In this document: piece after piece, positions 18,993 through 28,283 of the stretch | How positions within the stretch are numbered: the first letter of the stretch is position 1 | Layout: every line of letters starts with the position of its first letter | Assembly: GCF_030373445.1 (NCBI RefSeq) | Contig: NZ_JAUCYU010000002.1 | Location: forward strand, 124,001-188,000 | Source: Roseovarius sp. | Lineage (GTDB): Bacteria; Pseudomonadota; Alphaproteobacteria; Rhodobacterales; Rhodobacteraceae | DNA length: 64,000 nucleotides | Direction: 5' to 3' | Notes under the pieces: model-generated | The model's input: the letters and a program-made list of their open reading frames with translations, nothing else | Told to the model about the DNA's origin: nothing | The model's database searches: none | Position numbers and translations under genes: made by a program

Positions 18993-19471
18993 TCCCGATG
19001 AAACATCACAGCGACATGCGCGGCGGGTTTCCCGTCGCCGGGTTCGACACCCTTTCCGGCGCCGAGCGCGTGCTGGTCCGGGCGTTGCGCCACTGGTCCG
19101 ACGGGCCGGAGGGGCAGGACCATATCGCCCGGCTGCTGCTGGAGGTGATGGGCGAGGCGCGGGCGAAGACCTGCCAGCGGGCGCTCAACGACGTGATGGG
19201 CCTGATCGGGCGGCACGGGCGGCGCAAGCTGATCCGGCACCAGCCGCACTGTTCCTGCGTCGGCGCAGACGAGGCCGTGTTCGCGCATTTCATCATGCTC
19301 GCCGCCACCGGCGAGCGGGAAGACGCGATGCTGGTGGGCTCGCTGATCGTCGAGGGGCCGCTGCTCCTGCCGCTGACCGAGGCGGCGCGGCAGGCGGGGC
19401 TCTACCTGCACCGCTCGACCCTGTCCGGCATGGTGCCCGCGACGGACATGGCGGGGGTCACCGTTCACTGA
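18989..19471 (+). CDS. Conserved hypothetical of the iron cluster
   Basis: 160 residues, cytoplasmic, alpha-helical, with the possible metal ligand set HQPHCSCVG near residue 84 and a further Cys near 62. ATGA overlap with hemP shows translational coupling. I do not know a named family. Context (hemP, bfd, bfr) suggests a role in heme or iron handling, as inference only. Confidence 0.72.
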   Translation: MIPMKHHSDMRGGFPVAGFDTLSGAERVLVRALRHWSDGPEGQDHIARLLLEVMGEARAKTCQRALNDVMGLIGRHGRRKLIRHQPHCSCVGADEAVFAHFIMLAATGEREDAMLVGSLIVEGPLLLPLTEAARQAGLYLHRSTLSGMVPATDMAGVTVH

Positions 19472-19512
19472 TGCGGGGGAACCTGCGGCAAAGCCGCGCG
19501 TTTCCCTGTATC

Positions 19513-19527
19513 TGACAGAAAAGCTCT
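19513..19527 (+). promoter_or_regulatory. Possible second iron box before bfd
   Basis: TGA-N9-TCT differs by one base from the TGA-N9-TCA iron box. It lies 70 bases upstream of bfd in a 126-base gap, where a separate bfd-bfr promoter could sit. Confidence 0.25.
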
Positions 19528-19597
19528 GGTTTTTGCCGGCGAATCGTGCAGAAATCGAGAACAGGATGGATCCAGGCGATCCGAAGACGAGGCCGAG

Positions 19598-19873
19598 ATG
19601 ATAATCTGCCATTGCCAGTCGATCACAGACCGCGATATCCGCGCTGCCGTGGACTGGATGCGTGCGGCCGACGAAGACACGCTCATCACCCCCGGCAAGG
19701 TGTACCGCGCGCTCGGCAAGAAGGCCGATTGCGGCGGCTGCCTGCCGCTCTTCCTTGACACCATGCATCAGTGTGACACCTTTGTCATACCCATGCAGCG
19801 GCGTGACAGGCGCCGCGAGGAATCAAAGGAAGCGAGCGATGAAGGGCGACGAAAAGGTTATCGAGTACCTTAA
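19598..19873 (+). CDS. bfd: Bacterioferritin-associated ferredoxin
   Basis: 91 residues with the four [2Fe-2S] ligands in the Bfd pattern: C4-x-C6 and C45-x2-C48. Bfd delivers electrons to bacterioferritin so stored Fe(III) is released as Fe(II). The C-terminal 20 residues are highly charged and longer than in E. coli Bfd; the last 35 bases overlap bfr in another frame. The pairing with bfr is the usual one. Confidence 0.9.
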   Translation: MIICHCQSITDRDIRAAVDWMRAADEDTLITPGKVYRALGKKADCGGCLPLFLDTMHQCDTFVIPMQRRDRRREESKEASDEGRRKGYRVP

Positions 19874-20324
19874 CAAGGCACTGCGGAGCGAATTGACGGC
19901 GGTCAGCCAGTACTGGCTGCATTACCGGCTTCAGGAAGACTGGGGCTATGGCAAGAACGCCGCCAAGTCACGCGAGGAAAGCATCGAGGAGATGCACCAC
20001 GCCGACAAGCTGATCACGCGGATCATCTTCCTCGGCGGCCACCCCAACCTGCAGAAGCTCGACACGCTGCGCATCGGCGAGACCCTGCGCGAGACGCTCG
20101 ACGCCGACCTCGCCGCCGAGCATGACGCCCGCACCCTCTATATCGAGGCGCGCGACCATTGCGAGAAGGTGGGCGATTACGTCTCGAAGAACCTGTTCGA
20201 AGAGCTGATCGCTGACGAGGAAGGCCATATCGACTTCCTCGAGACGCAGATCGACCTGTTCGACAGCCTTGGCGCCGAGCGCTACGGGCTGCTGAATGCA
20301 AGCTCTGCGGACGAGGCGGAATAG
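19839..20324 (+). CDS. bfr: Bacterioferritin
   Basis: 161 residues. Ferroxidase ligands are all present: E18, E51, H54, E94, E127 and H130 by alignment with E. coli Bfr, as is the heme-binding Met52 in EEMHHADK. It forms a 24-mer that oxidises and stores iron and binds heme at subunit pairs. ATG preceded by AAAGGA. Directly coupled to bfd. Confidence 0.96.
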   Translation: MKGDEKVIEYLNKALRSELTAVSQYWLHYRLQEDWGYGKNAAKSREESIEEMHHADKLITRIIFLGGHPNLQKLDTLRIGETLRETLDADLAAEHDARTLYIEARDHCEKVGDYVSKNLFEELIADEEGHIDFLETQIDLFDSLGAERYGLLNASSADEAE

Positions 20325-20366
20325 GGGGCTCTGCCCCCAACGTTGAAATCCTGGGGGATTTCAACG
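20324..20366 (+). terminator. Two hairpins at the bfr 3' end
   Basis: A 6-bp GC stem with TCT loop (20324-20338) is followed by a perfect 11-bp stem with a 4-base loop (20341-20351 with 20356-20366). No T-run. The position right after the stop suggests 3'-end formation or transcript protection. Confidence 0.55.
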
Positions 20367-20373
20367 TCTCCCC

Positions 20374-20400
20374 CGGGATATTTCCGGCCAGAAGAAGCAC
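20374..20400 (+). repeat. Short dispersed motif, copy D
   Basis: CCGGGATATTTCCGGCCAGAAGAAGCAC type motif, matching copy C at 16642. It follows the two bfr hairpins, between convergent transcription units. Confidence 0.55.
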
Positions 20401-20433
20401 AGGGGCGGCCCCTTTTCCGGGGTCGCCCTTTTC

Positions 20434-22369
<1,936 letters not shown>

Positions 22370-22370
<1 letters not shown>

Positions 22371-23278
22371 CAGTCCTCTCCCCGCCGCAGTTTCGGATTG
22401 AGCACGTCGCGCATCCAGTCGCCCAGGAGGTTCAGCGCCAGGATCAGCACCACCAGCACGATGGCGGGGTAGAGGGTGATCCACCACGAGCCCGAGAAGA
22501 TGAACTCGAACCCCGAGCGGATGAGTGAGCCCAGCGACGGCTTGTCGGTCGGCATCCCCAGCCCGAGGAACGAGAGCGCCGCCTCGGTCATGATCGCCTC
22601 GGCCACCTGGATGGTCGAAATCACCAGCACCGGCGTCAGCGTGTTGGGCAGGATATGCCCCCACATCACCTTGCGCGCGGGCAGGCCGATGACCCGGGCG
22701 GCATCCACATATTCCTTCGACTTCTCGCCCAGGACCGAGCTGCGCACCGTGCGGGCGAACTTGGGCCATTCGGCGACGCCGATGATCAGGATCAGCATGA
22801 AGATGGCGTAATCGGCATAGGTGTTGGCGTCGAAGGCGGCGTTGAATATGGCCAGCACGATGATGGCGATCATCAGGGTCGAGAGCGACATCTGGATATC
22901 GGCCAGCCGCATCAGGAAGGCGTCGATCCAGCCACCCTTGTAGCCGGCGATCAGCCCCAGCGTGATGCCGAGGATGGCCTGCACGATCACCGCGCCGATC
23001 CCGATCAGGAGGGAAATGCCGGTGCCGTACATGATGGTCGAGAGCACCCCGCGCCCCTGCGCATCGGTGCCAAGCAGGAAGCGTTCATCGCCGCCGTCGC
23101 GCCACGACGGGGGCATCTCGCTGTCCATGATGTCGAGCTGCATCAGGTCATAGGGGTTCTGCGGCGCGATGAAGGGCGCGAAGACCGCCATGAGGATGAG
23201 CAGCACCAGGACGATGCCCGCGGCCATCGCCACCGGGTCGCCAAGGAAGCGTTTGAAGACAAAGCGCCAGGTGATCAT
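22370..23278 (-). CDS. Peptide ABC importer permease (DppC/OppC type)
   Basis: 302 residues with six transmembrane helices and the EAA loop (DAARVIGLPARKVMWGHILPN) that contacts the ATPase. The N-terminal periplasmic segment containing LLGTDAQGRG is typical of the C permease. It overlaps both neighbours in ATGA/TGATG fashion. Confidence 0.94.
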
Positions 23279-24261
23279 GATTTGGCCCCCGGCAGTTTCA
23301 CGGTCGGGTTGATCAGCGTGTAGATGAAATCGACGATGGTGTTGACCACCACGAAGATCAGGCCGACCACGATGATGTAGGCGATGATGAGGGGCGTATC
23401 GACCCGGTTCACCGCCTCGAGGAAAAGAAAGCCCATGCCCGGCCACTGGAAGACCGTCTCGGTCAGGATGGTATAGGCGATGAGCGTGCCGATCATCAGG
23501 CCGCCCACCGTGACCACCGGCAGAAGCGTGTTGCGGAAGGCGTGCACGTAACGCACCCGGCGGGTCGAGAGGCCCTTGGCACGGGCGAAGCGCACGTAAT
23601 CGGTGGCCATCGTCTCCATCATCTCGGCCCGGATCAGGCGGATGAAGAGCGGCAGCATGATCGACGACAGGGCGACCGAGGGCAGGATCAGGTGCGCCCA
23701 GCCGTCCGCCGTCAAGAGGCCGGTATCCCAGCCCCACGGAAGTTCGACCGTCTCGCCGCGCCCGAAGGCGGGCAGCCATTTCAGCTCGACCCCGAAGATC
23801 CAGACCAGCATGATCGCGGTCAGGAAGACGGGGATCGAGATGCCGATGATCGAACCGGTCATGATCACCCGCGTGAGGAAACTGTCGCGGTTGATGGCAC
23901 AGTATATCCCCGCCGGGATCGACACCGACAGGAAGATGAAGACCGCGCCCAGCACCAGCTCGAACGTGGCGGGGAACTTGTCCATGATCACGTCGAGGGC
24001 AGGGCGCTTGAAGAAATAGGAGGTGCCCAGGTCCCCCTGCACGGCATTGCCGAGGAACCGGAGATACTGTGCCATGAACGGATCATTGAGGCCCAGCTCC
24101 TCGCGCAGGGCGACGCGCTCTTCCTCCGAGACCGACTGGCCCACGAGTTCGCGCAGCGGGTCGCCGAGGTTGTCCTGGATGGAAAAGCCGATGAGCGAGA
24201 TGACGAACATCACGATCACGGCCTGCAGGGCCCGGCGGATGAGGAAAGCGAGAATGTGCAT
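23275..24261 (-). CDS. Peptide ABC importer permease (DppB/OppB type)
   Basis: 328 residues, six membrane helices, N-terminal LIRRALQAVIVMFVISLIGF and the EAA loop (FARAKGLSTRRVRYVHAFRN). B permease of the same importer, translationally coupled to the C permease. It follows the binding-protein gene after a strong hairpin. Confidence 0.94.
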   Translation of the reverse strand: MHILAFLIRRALQAVIVMFVISLIGFSIQDNLGDPLRELVGQSVSEEERVALREELGLNDPFMAQYLRFLGNAVQGDLGTSYFFKRPALDVIMDKFPATFELVLGAVFIFLSVSIPAGIYCAINRDSFLTRVIMTGSIIGISIPVFLTAIMLVWIFGVELKWLPAFGRGETVELPWGWDTGLLTADGWAHLILPSVALSSIMLPLFIRLIRAEMMETMATDYVRFARAKGLSTRRVRYVHAFRNTLLPVVTVGGLMIGTLIAYTILTETVFQWPGMGFLFLEAVNRVDTPLIIAYIIVVGLIFVVVNTIVDFIYTLINPTVKLPGAKS

Positions 24262-24362
24262 GGCTTCGGATCTGTCCCGTGGCGCGCGCCCGTCTGGCGA
24301 CTCAGGTGTTGCGTGGCGCGCGACAAATCACGGTTGGCGCACCGGGTGCAAGGCGCGGAATG

Positions 24363-24391
24363 CCGGCGGGCCGGGAAAACCGGCCCGCCGG
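24363..24391 (-). terminator. Perfect 12-bp hairpin between binding-protein and permease genes
   Basis: 24363-24374 pairs perfectly with 24380-24391 around a five-base loop. On the minus strand the loop is TTTTC. There is no T-tail, so it likely protects the upstream binding-protein mRNA and allows only partial read-through, the usual way to make more binding protein than permease. Confidence 0.65.
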
Positions 24392-24404
24392 ACGTGGCGT
24401 AATC

Positions 24405-25943
24405 TTACTCTTCGATGACCAGGTCGCCCAGGTAGGGGAAGTTCATCACGTTGAGCACGGGCTCGATATCGACGCCCGTCCGCGCGGCCCAGGCCAGGTC
24501 CTGCCAGTGAAGCGGCACGAAGGCGGCCTCGTCATAGAGGATCTGCTCGACCTTCTGCAGCATGTCGGCGCGCTTCTGCTCGTCCGTTTCGGTCAGCGAC
24601 GCCATGGTCAGGCTGTCGACTTCCTCGTTCGAGTAGTTGCCCGAGTTGTACTGGCCACGGCCGGTGTCGGCGTTGGGCGTCATGGTCAGGAACTCGTTGA
24701 AGTTGGCGCTGTCCTCGGTGTCCGAATGCCAGCCGATCATCATGATGTCGGCGGCGCGTTCATCGAACTTGGGCCAGTATTGCGCTTTCGGCATGGTGGT
24801 CAGGTCGATCTCGATGCCGATCTTCGCCAGCATGGCCGCCGCCGCTTCGCAGATCTTGTAGTCGTTCACGTAGCGGTTGTTGGGGCACATCATCGTGGCC
24901 GAGAACCCGTCGGCGTAACCGGCCTCTTCCATCAGCGCCTTGGCCTTTTCCACGTCGAAGCGCGGCTCGAGGTTGGGGTTGTGACCCACGTAGCCCTCGG
25001 GAGACTGTTGCGCCGCGACGGTGCCGAAGCCCTTCATGATCTTTTGCACGATGCCTTCGTTGTTGATGGCATGCACGATCGCCTGGCGGACCTTGACGTC
25101 GGCCAGCGCCTCGTTGCGCTCCTGGTTCATCTGCAAGGTGATGATCCGGGTGCCGGTCATGGTGACGAGGTTGGTGTTCTCGTCGTTCTCGATCCGCTCG
25201 AGGTCGGTCGGCGGCACCGGCGCGATGAAGTCGACGTCACCCGACAGAAGGGCAGCGACACGGGTCGGCGCTTCCTTGATCGGCGTCAGGATCGCGGTCT
25301 GCACGTTGCCCGGGCTCTCGGTGTCCCAGTAGTCGGCGTTGCGCTCGAAGGTCACTTTCACGCCCTGCTCGCGCTCGGCCACGGTGAACGGGCCGGTGCC
25401 CGAGACGTTCTGGCTGGCGAAGCTGTCACCGTGCTTGGCGATCTCGTCGCCGCCCTCGGTGTAGAACTTCTTGTCGAGCGGGAAGACATAGGTGGCAGTG
25501 TGCAGGATCAGCGGGCTCGGCCCGTCCGTCTTCACTTCCACGGTGTAGTCGTCGACCGCGGTGGCCGAGCTCCAGCCGGCGAAGATGCCCTTGAAGTCGG
25601 GCGAGGATTTCAGGCGCTCGATCGTGTAGACCACGTCTTCCGCCGTCAGCTCGTTGCCGGAATGGAAGGTCACGCCTTCGCGGATGTGGAACAGCATCGT
25701 GGTGTCGTCGATCCGCTCCCACTCGGTGGCGATGCGCGGGTCGAAGCCGAGGTCCTTGTTCCAGCGCACGAGCGGGTCGAAGACCATGTGGCTGAGCTGC
25801 AGCGTGCCGCCCGAAAGCTGCTCATGCGGGTCGAGCGAGACCGGGTCCGCGTCATAGGCGAAGTTCAGCGTCTGCGCCGACCCCATCCCTGCGGCCGCCA
25901 CGAGGATCGCGGAAGCGGTAGCAAGATTGCGTAGGATTTTCAT
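24405..25943 (-). CDS. Peptide ABC importer substrate-binding protein
   Basis: 512 residues of the SBP_bac_5 (DppA/OppA) family with a Sec signal peptide (LATASAILVAAAGMGSAQ). The mature part begins with the family's strand TLNFAYDADPVSLDPHEQLS, and FHIREGVTFHSGNELTAEDVVYTIERL is the family signature. It captures peptides in the periplasm. ATG 25943 with AGGGAG is the start; longer in-frame extension lacks a signal. First gene of the operon. Confidence 0.94.
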   Translation of the reverse strand: MKILRNLATASAILVAAAGMGSAQTLNFAYDADPVSLDPHEQLSGGTLQLSHMVFDPLVRWNKDLGFDPRIATEWERIDDTTMLFHIREGVTFHSGNELTAEDVVYTIERLKSSPDFKGIFAGWSSATAVDDYTVEVKTDGPSPLILHTATYVFPLDKKFYTEGGDEIAKHGDSFASQNVSGTGPFTVAEREQGVKVTFERNADYWDTESPGNVQTAILTPIKEAPTRVAALLSGDVDFIAPVPPTDLERIENDENTNLVTMTGTRIITLQMNQERNEALADVKVRQAIVHAINNEGIVQKIMKGFGTVAAQQSPEGYVGHNPNLEPRFDVEKAKALMEEAGYADGFSATMMCPNNRYVNDYKICEAAAAMLAKIGIEIDLTTMPKAQYWPKFDERAADIMMIGWHSDTEDSANFNEFLTMTPNADTGRGQYNSGNYSNEEVDSLTMASLTETDEQKRADMLQKVEQILYDEAAFVPLHWQDLAWAARTGVDIEPVLNVMNFPYLGDLVIEE

Positions 25944-26281
25944 GTATTTCTCCCTGGATAAGCCGGTTTTCGTGGCACCACCATAGCGTGGGTGCCCCGA
26001 CATGCGCGCAAGGTTGTCGCGATTCTGGGCGGGTGTAAAGGCCGCGTGCCGTTACGCTATAGCTGTCAAGGGCGCTAAAAAGTCAGCCAAACCAGCGGTC
26101 TATGGGAATTTTTATCAAAAGGTCAAAGGCTTGCGGCGTGGCGCGGGGCGGGGGCCTGGCCGTGGTTCGGGCCGGTTCGGCGGCCGGATTTCCAATCCTG
26201 ACAAGAATGCATGGCTTTGTTGACAGGGGTGGCGCCGGGCAATACCAATGATTTCTATCAGGAACCCGAGGAGATCCAGAC
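25944..26281. promoter_or_regulatory. Divergent promoter region of the peptide operon and GE-protein locus
   Basis: 338 bases without a gene. For the plus-strand locus, TTGACA at 26220-26225 is followed at 17 bases by TACCAA (26243-26248), a plausible -35/-10, then GAGGAG at 26268 before the ATG. For the minus strand only the ribosome-binding site is clear. A relatively AT-rich patch lies at 26075-26130. I looked for TGA-N9-TCA and Irr-type boxes and saw none. Confidence 0.45.
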
Positions 26282-26635
26282 ATGACCGACACCCCCGAAA
26301 AACCCCGCCGTCTTGTCGCCGCCCGCCGCAGCGTCGCGCTGGGCACGCTGGCCGCCGTCGTCGCCGGTGGCACCGCCGCCCATGCCGCCGTGGCGACCCC
26401 CGACATGACCGACACGCCTGACTGGGTTCTGCTGGCCTCCGGTGAGGGCGAAAGCGAAGGCGAGGGGGAAGCCGAGGGCGAAGGTGAAGCCGAGGGTGAA
26501 GGCGAGGGCGAAGGCACCGAGGAGTATTCCGAGGAAGGCGAAGGCGAGTCCTCCGGAGAAGGTGAAGGTGAGGGCGAAGGCGAAGGCGAAGGCGAAGGTG
26601 AGGGCGAAGGCGAAGGTGAGGGCGAAGGCTCCTGA
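26282..26635 (+). CDS. Exported Gly-Glu repeat protein, short form
   Basis: 117 residues. The N-terminus has a twin arginine directly before a hydrophobic stretch (ARRSVALGTLAAVVAGG) and an AHA cleavage site near residue 36, so Tat-type export is possible and Sec is not excluded. After a short linker, nearly everything is Gly-Glu dipeptides, interrupted by a Ser/Thr/Tyr segment in the middle. The mature protein is extremely acidic and probably disordered; such a chain could bind cations. Its N-terminal half is paralogous to the next gene. GAGGAG precedes the ATG. No family recognised. Confidence 0.75.
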   Translation: MTDTPEKPRRLVAARRSVALGTLAAVVAGGTAAHAAVATPDMTDTPDWVLLASGEGESEGEGEAEGEGEAEGEGEGEGTEEYSEEGEGESSGEGEGEGEGEGEGEGEGEGEGEGEGS

Positions 26636-26728
26636 CCTCCGGCCAGCCACCGGCCAACCCACCCTGCAGGCGCCGCATGTCCCACATGCGGCGTCCATGA
26701 TTTCAGAGCTTCCCGAAAGGATCGCGCC

Positions 26729-27562
26729 ATGACGCAGACGCCCCGCAAACCCCGCCGGCTTGTGACCGCCCGGCGCACGCTGACCGTCGGAACGCTGGCC
26801 GCCGGTCTGGCCACCGCGGCCCATGCCGCCGTCATCACCCCGGCCGAGGCCGACCTGCCCGACAGCTACTGGCTCGCCGCCGGCGAGGGCGAAGGAGAGG
26901 GCGAGGGCGAGGGAGAAGGTGAAGGCGAGGGAGAAGGTGAGGGTGAAGGCGAGGCCACCGAGGCAAGGCTCGACGACGACGCCTTCCTCGTGGCGCTCGG
27001 ACAACTGGAAGGCCGGTTGCGCGCCGCCACCGCGCTGGCCGAGGACGGCGAGGCCGAAGCGGCCTCGGCCCTGCTCGCCACGCAAGAGGCCGAGGCGCTG
27101 GACGCGCTCGAGGCCCGCGGCATCGACGGCGTGCCCGAGGCGCTGGACGCACTAGACGCCGCCCTTCAGGACGGCGAGCCCCAGGCGCAATACGAAGCGG
27201 CCCGCGACCTTTTCGAAGACGCCCGCCGCGAAACCACCGCCCGCGCCCAGTTCCGCGCGCTCATCGCGCTGACACGCGAGGCGGGCAAGACCTACGCCGC
27301 CGCCGTTGAAGGCTCGAAGATCACCGACCCCGCCGCCTACCAGGCCGCCTGGGGCATGATCGAACTGGCGAAAACCGAGGCCGGAGAGCTGGCCGATGCC
27401 GGCAACGAACGCATCGCCCGCGCGGGCCAGGGCCTGCTCGCCGCGCTGGCCTTTGCCGACCCGGCCTTCACCGACCTGCAAGCGGCGGGTCTGGACCCCG
27501 ATGCCAGCCTCCTCCACGGCGCCGCCGGGCGGATGGACCTGGCCCTGTCGAAGGTGTACTGA
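26729..27562 (+). CDS. Exported Gly-Glu repeat protein with helical domain
   Basis: 277 residues. Signal segment with twin arginine (ARRTLTVGTLAAGLATAAHA) very like that of the upstream paralogue, then 11 or so Gly-Glu repeats (about 50-75), then a 200-residue alanine-rich all-helical domain. Small helical periplasmic domains occur in iron-uptake proteins such as the EfeO/imelysin group, but I cannot claim homology. Only three bases separate its stop from the dioxygenase gene, so the two are surely co-transcribed. Confidence 0.78.
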   Translation: MTQTPRKPRRLVTARRTLTVGTLAAGLATAAHAAVITPAEADLPDSYWLAAGEGEGEGEGEGEGEGEGEGEGEGEATEARLDDDAFLVALGQLEGRLRAATALAEDGEAEAASALLATQEAEALDALEARGIDGVPEALDALDAALQDGEPQAQYEAARDLFEDARRETTARAQFRALIALTREAGKTYAAAVEGSKITDPAAYQAAWGMIELAKTEAGELADAGNERIARAGQGLLAALAFADPAFTDLQAAGLDPDASLLHGAAGRMDLALSKVY

Positions 27563-27565
27563 CCC

Positions 27566-28225
27566 ATGTTCATGGTGATCGGAGACGTGCTGACCAAGAA
27601 CGAGGTGGCGGAGCTGCGCCGCGCCGCCGACGCCATCGAATTCCAGGACGGCCGGGCCACGGCGGGCCGCTATGCCCGCGACGTGAAGTCGAACCTGCAG
27701 GCCAAACCCTCGGCCGATCTGGACGAGATCCTCGCCTCGGTGCGCAAGACCCTCTTCAAGAACGAGCTCTTCCGCTCCGTCGCGCGGCCCCGCAAGATCG
27801 CCCGCTCGCTGCTGTCGCGCTATGGCCCCGGCATGGAATACGGCTTCCACGTGGACGACCCGATCATGAAGGGGTCCCGCACCGACCTCTCCTTTACCCT
27901 CTACCTCTCGGAGCCCGAGGAATACGAGGGCGGCGGGCTGGTCATCGACGACGTTCTCGAGGAACGGGTGATCCGGCTTCAGGCCGGCGACATGGTGCTT
28001 TACCCCACCTCGGCCCTGCACCGGGTCGAACCCGTCACCACGGGCGAGCGCGTGGCGGTCGTGGGCTGGGTGACAAGCTGGGTGCGCGACGCGGCCAAGC
28101 GCGAGGTGCTGCACGATCTCGACGTCGCCACCCGCTCGATCTTCGACGAGCACGGCAAGACCCCGGCCTTCGACCGGCTCTTCAAGGCGAAAAGCAACCT
28201 TTACCGCATGTGGGCGGACGGGTAG
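27566..28225 (+). CDS. Fe(II)/2-oxoglutarate dioxygenase, PiuC / PKHD type
   Basis: 219 residues. The iron-binding triad is visible: H95-x-D97 (FHVDDP) and H152, with R162 as the 2-oxoglutarate ligand. Length and sequence fit PKHD-type hydroxylases of the PiuC family, which are iron-regulated and linked to siderophore receptors in Pseudomonas; their substrate is unknown. Cytoplasmic. An alternative ATG two codons inside is possible. Placed between the GE proteins and an iron permease. Confidence 0.88.
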   Translation: MFMVIGDVLTKNEVAELRRAADAIEFQDGRATAGRYARDVKSNLQAKPSADLDEILASVRKTLFKNELFRSVARPRKIARSLLSRYGPGMEYGFHVDDPIMKGSRTDLSFTLYLSEPEEYEGGGLVIDDVLEERVIRLQAGDMVLYPTSALHRVEPVTTGERVAVVGWVTSWVRDAAKREVLHDLDVATRSIFDEHGKTPAFDRLFKAKSNLYRMWADG

Positions 28226-28283
28226 GCAGGCACACCGCGCCCTGGCGCGGCGATAGGGAACCAAAGGCGGACCGGATCAAAGA

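Noticed and set aside
26040-26281. RirA or Irr box in front of the Gly-Glu operon
   Set aside because: I searched for TGA-N9-TCA and TTTAGAA-type sequences; only a TGA-N6-TCA was found, with the wrong spacing.
26258-27085. Antisense frame through the Gly-Glu repeat genes giving Phe-Ala-Leu-Thr repeats, membrane-like
   Set aside because: The hydrophobic appearance is the complement of GAGGGC-type repeats; no start signals and the sense frames have signal peptides and ribosome-binding sites.
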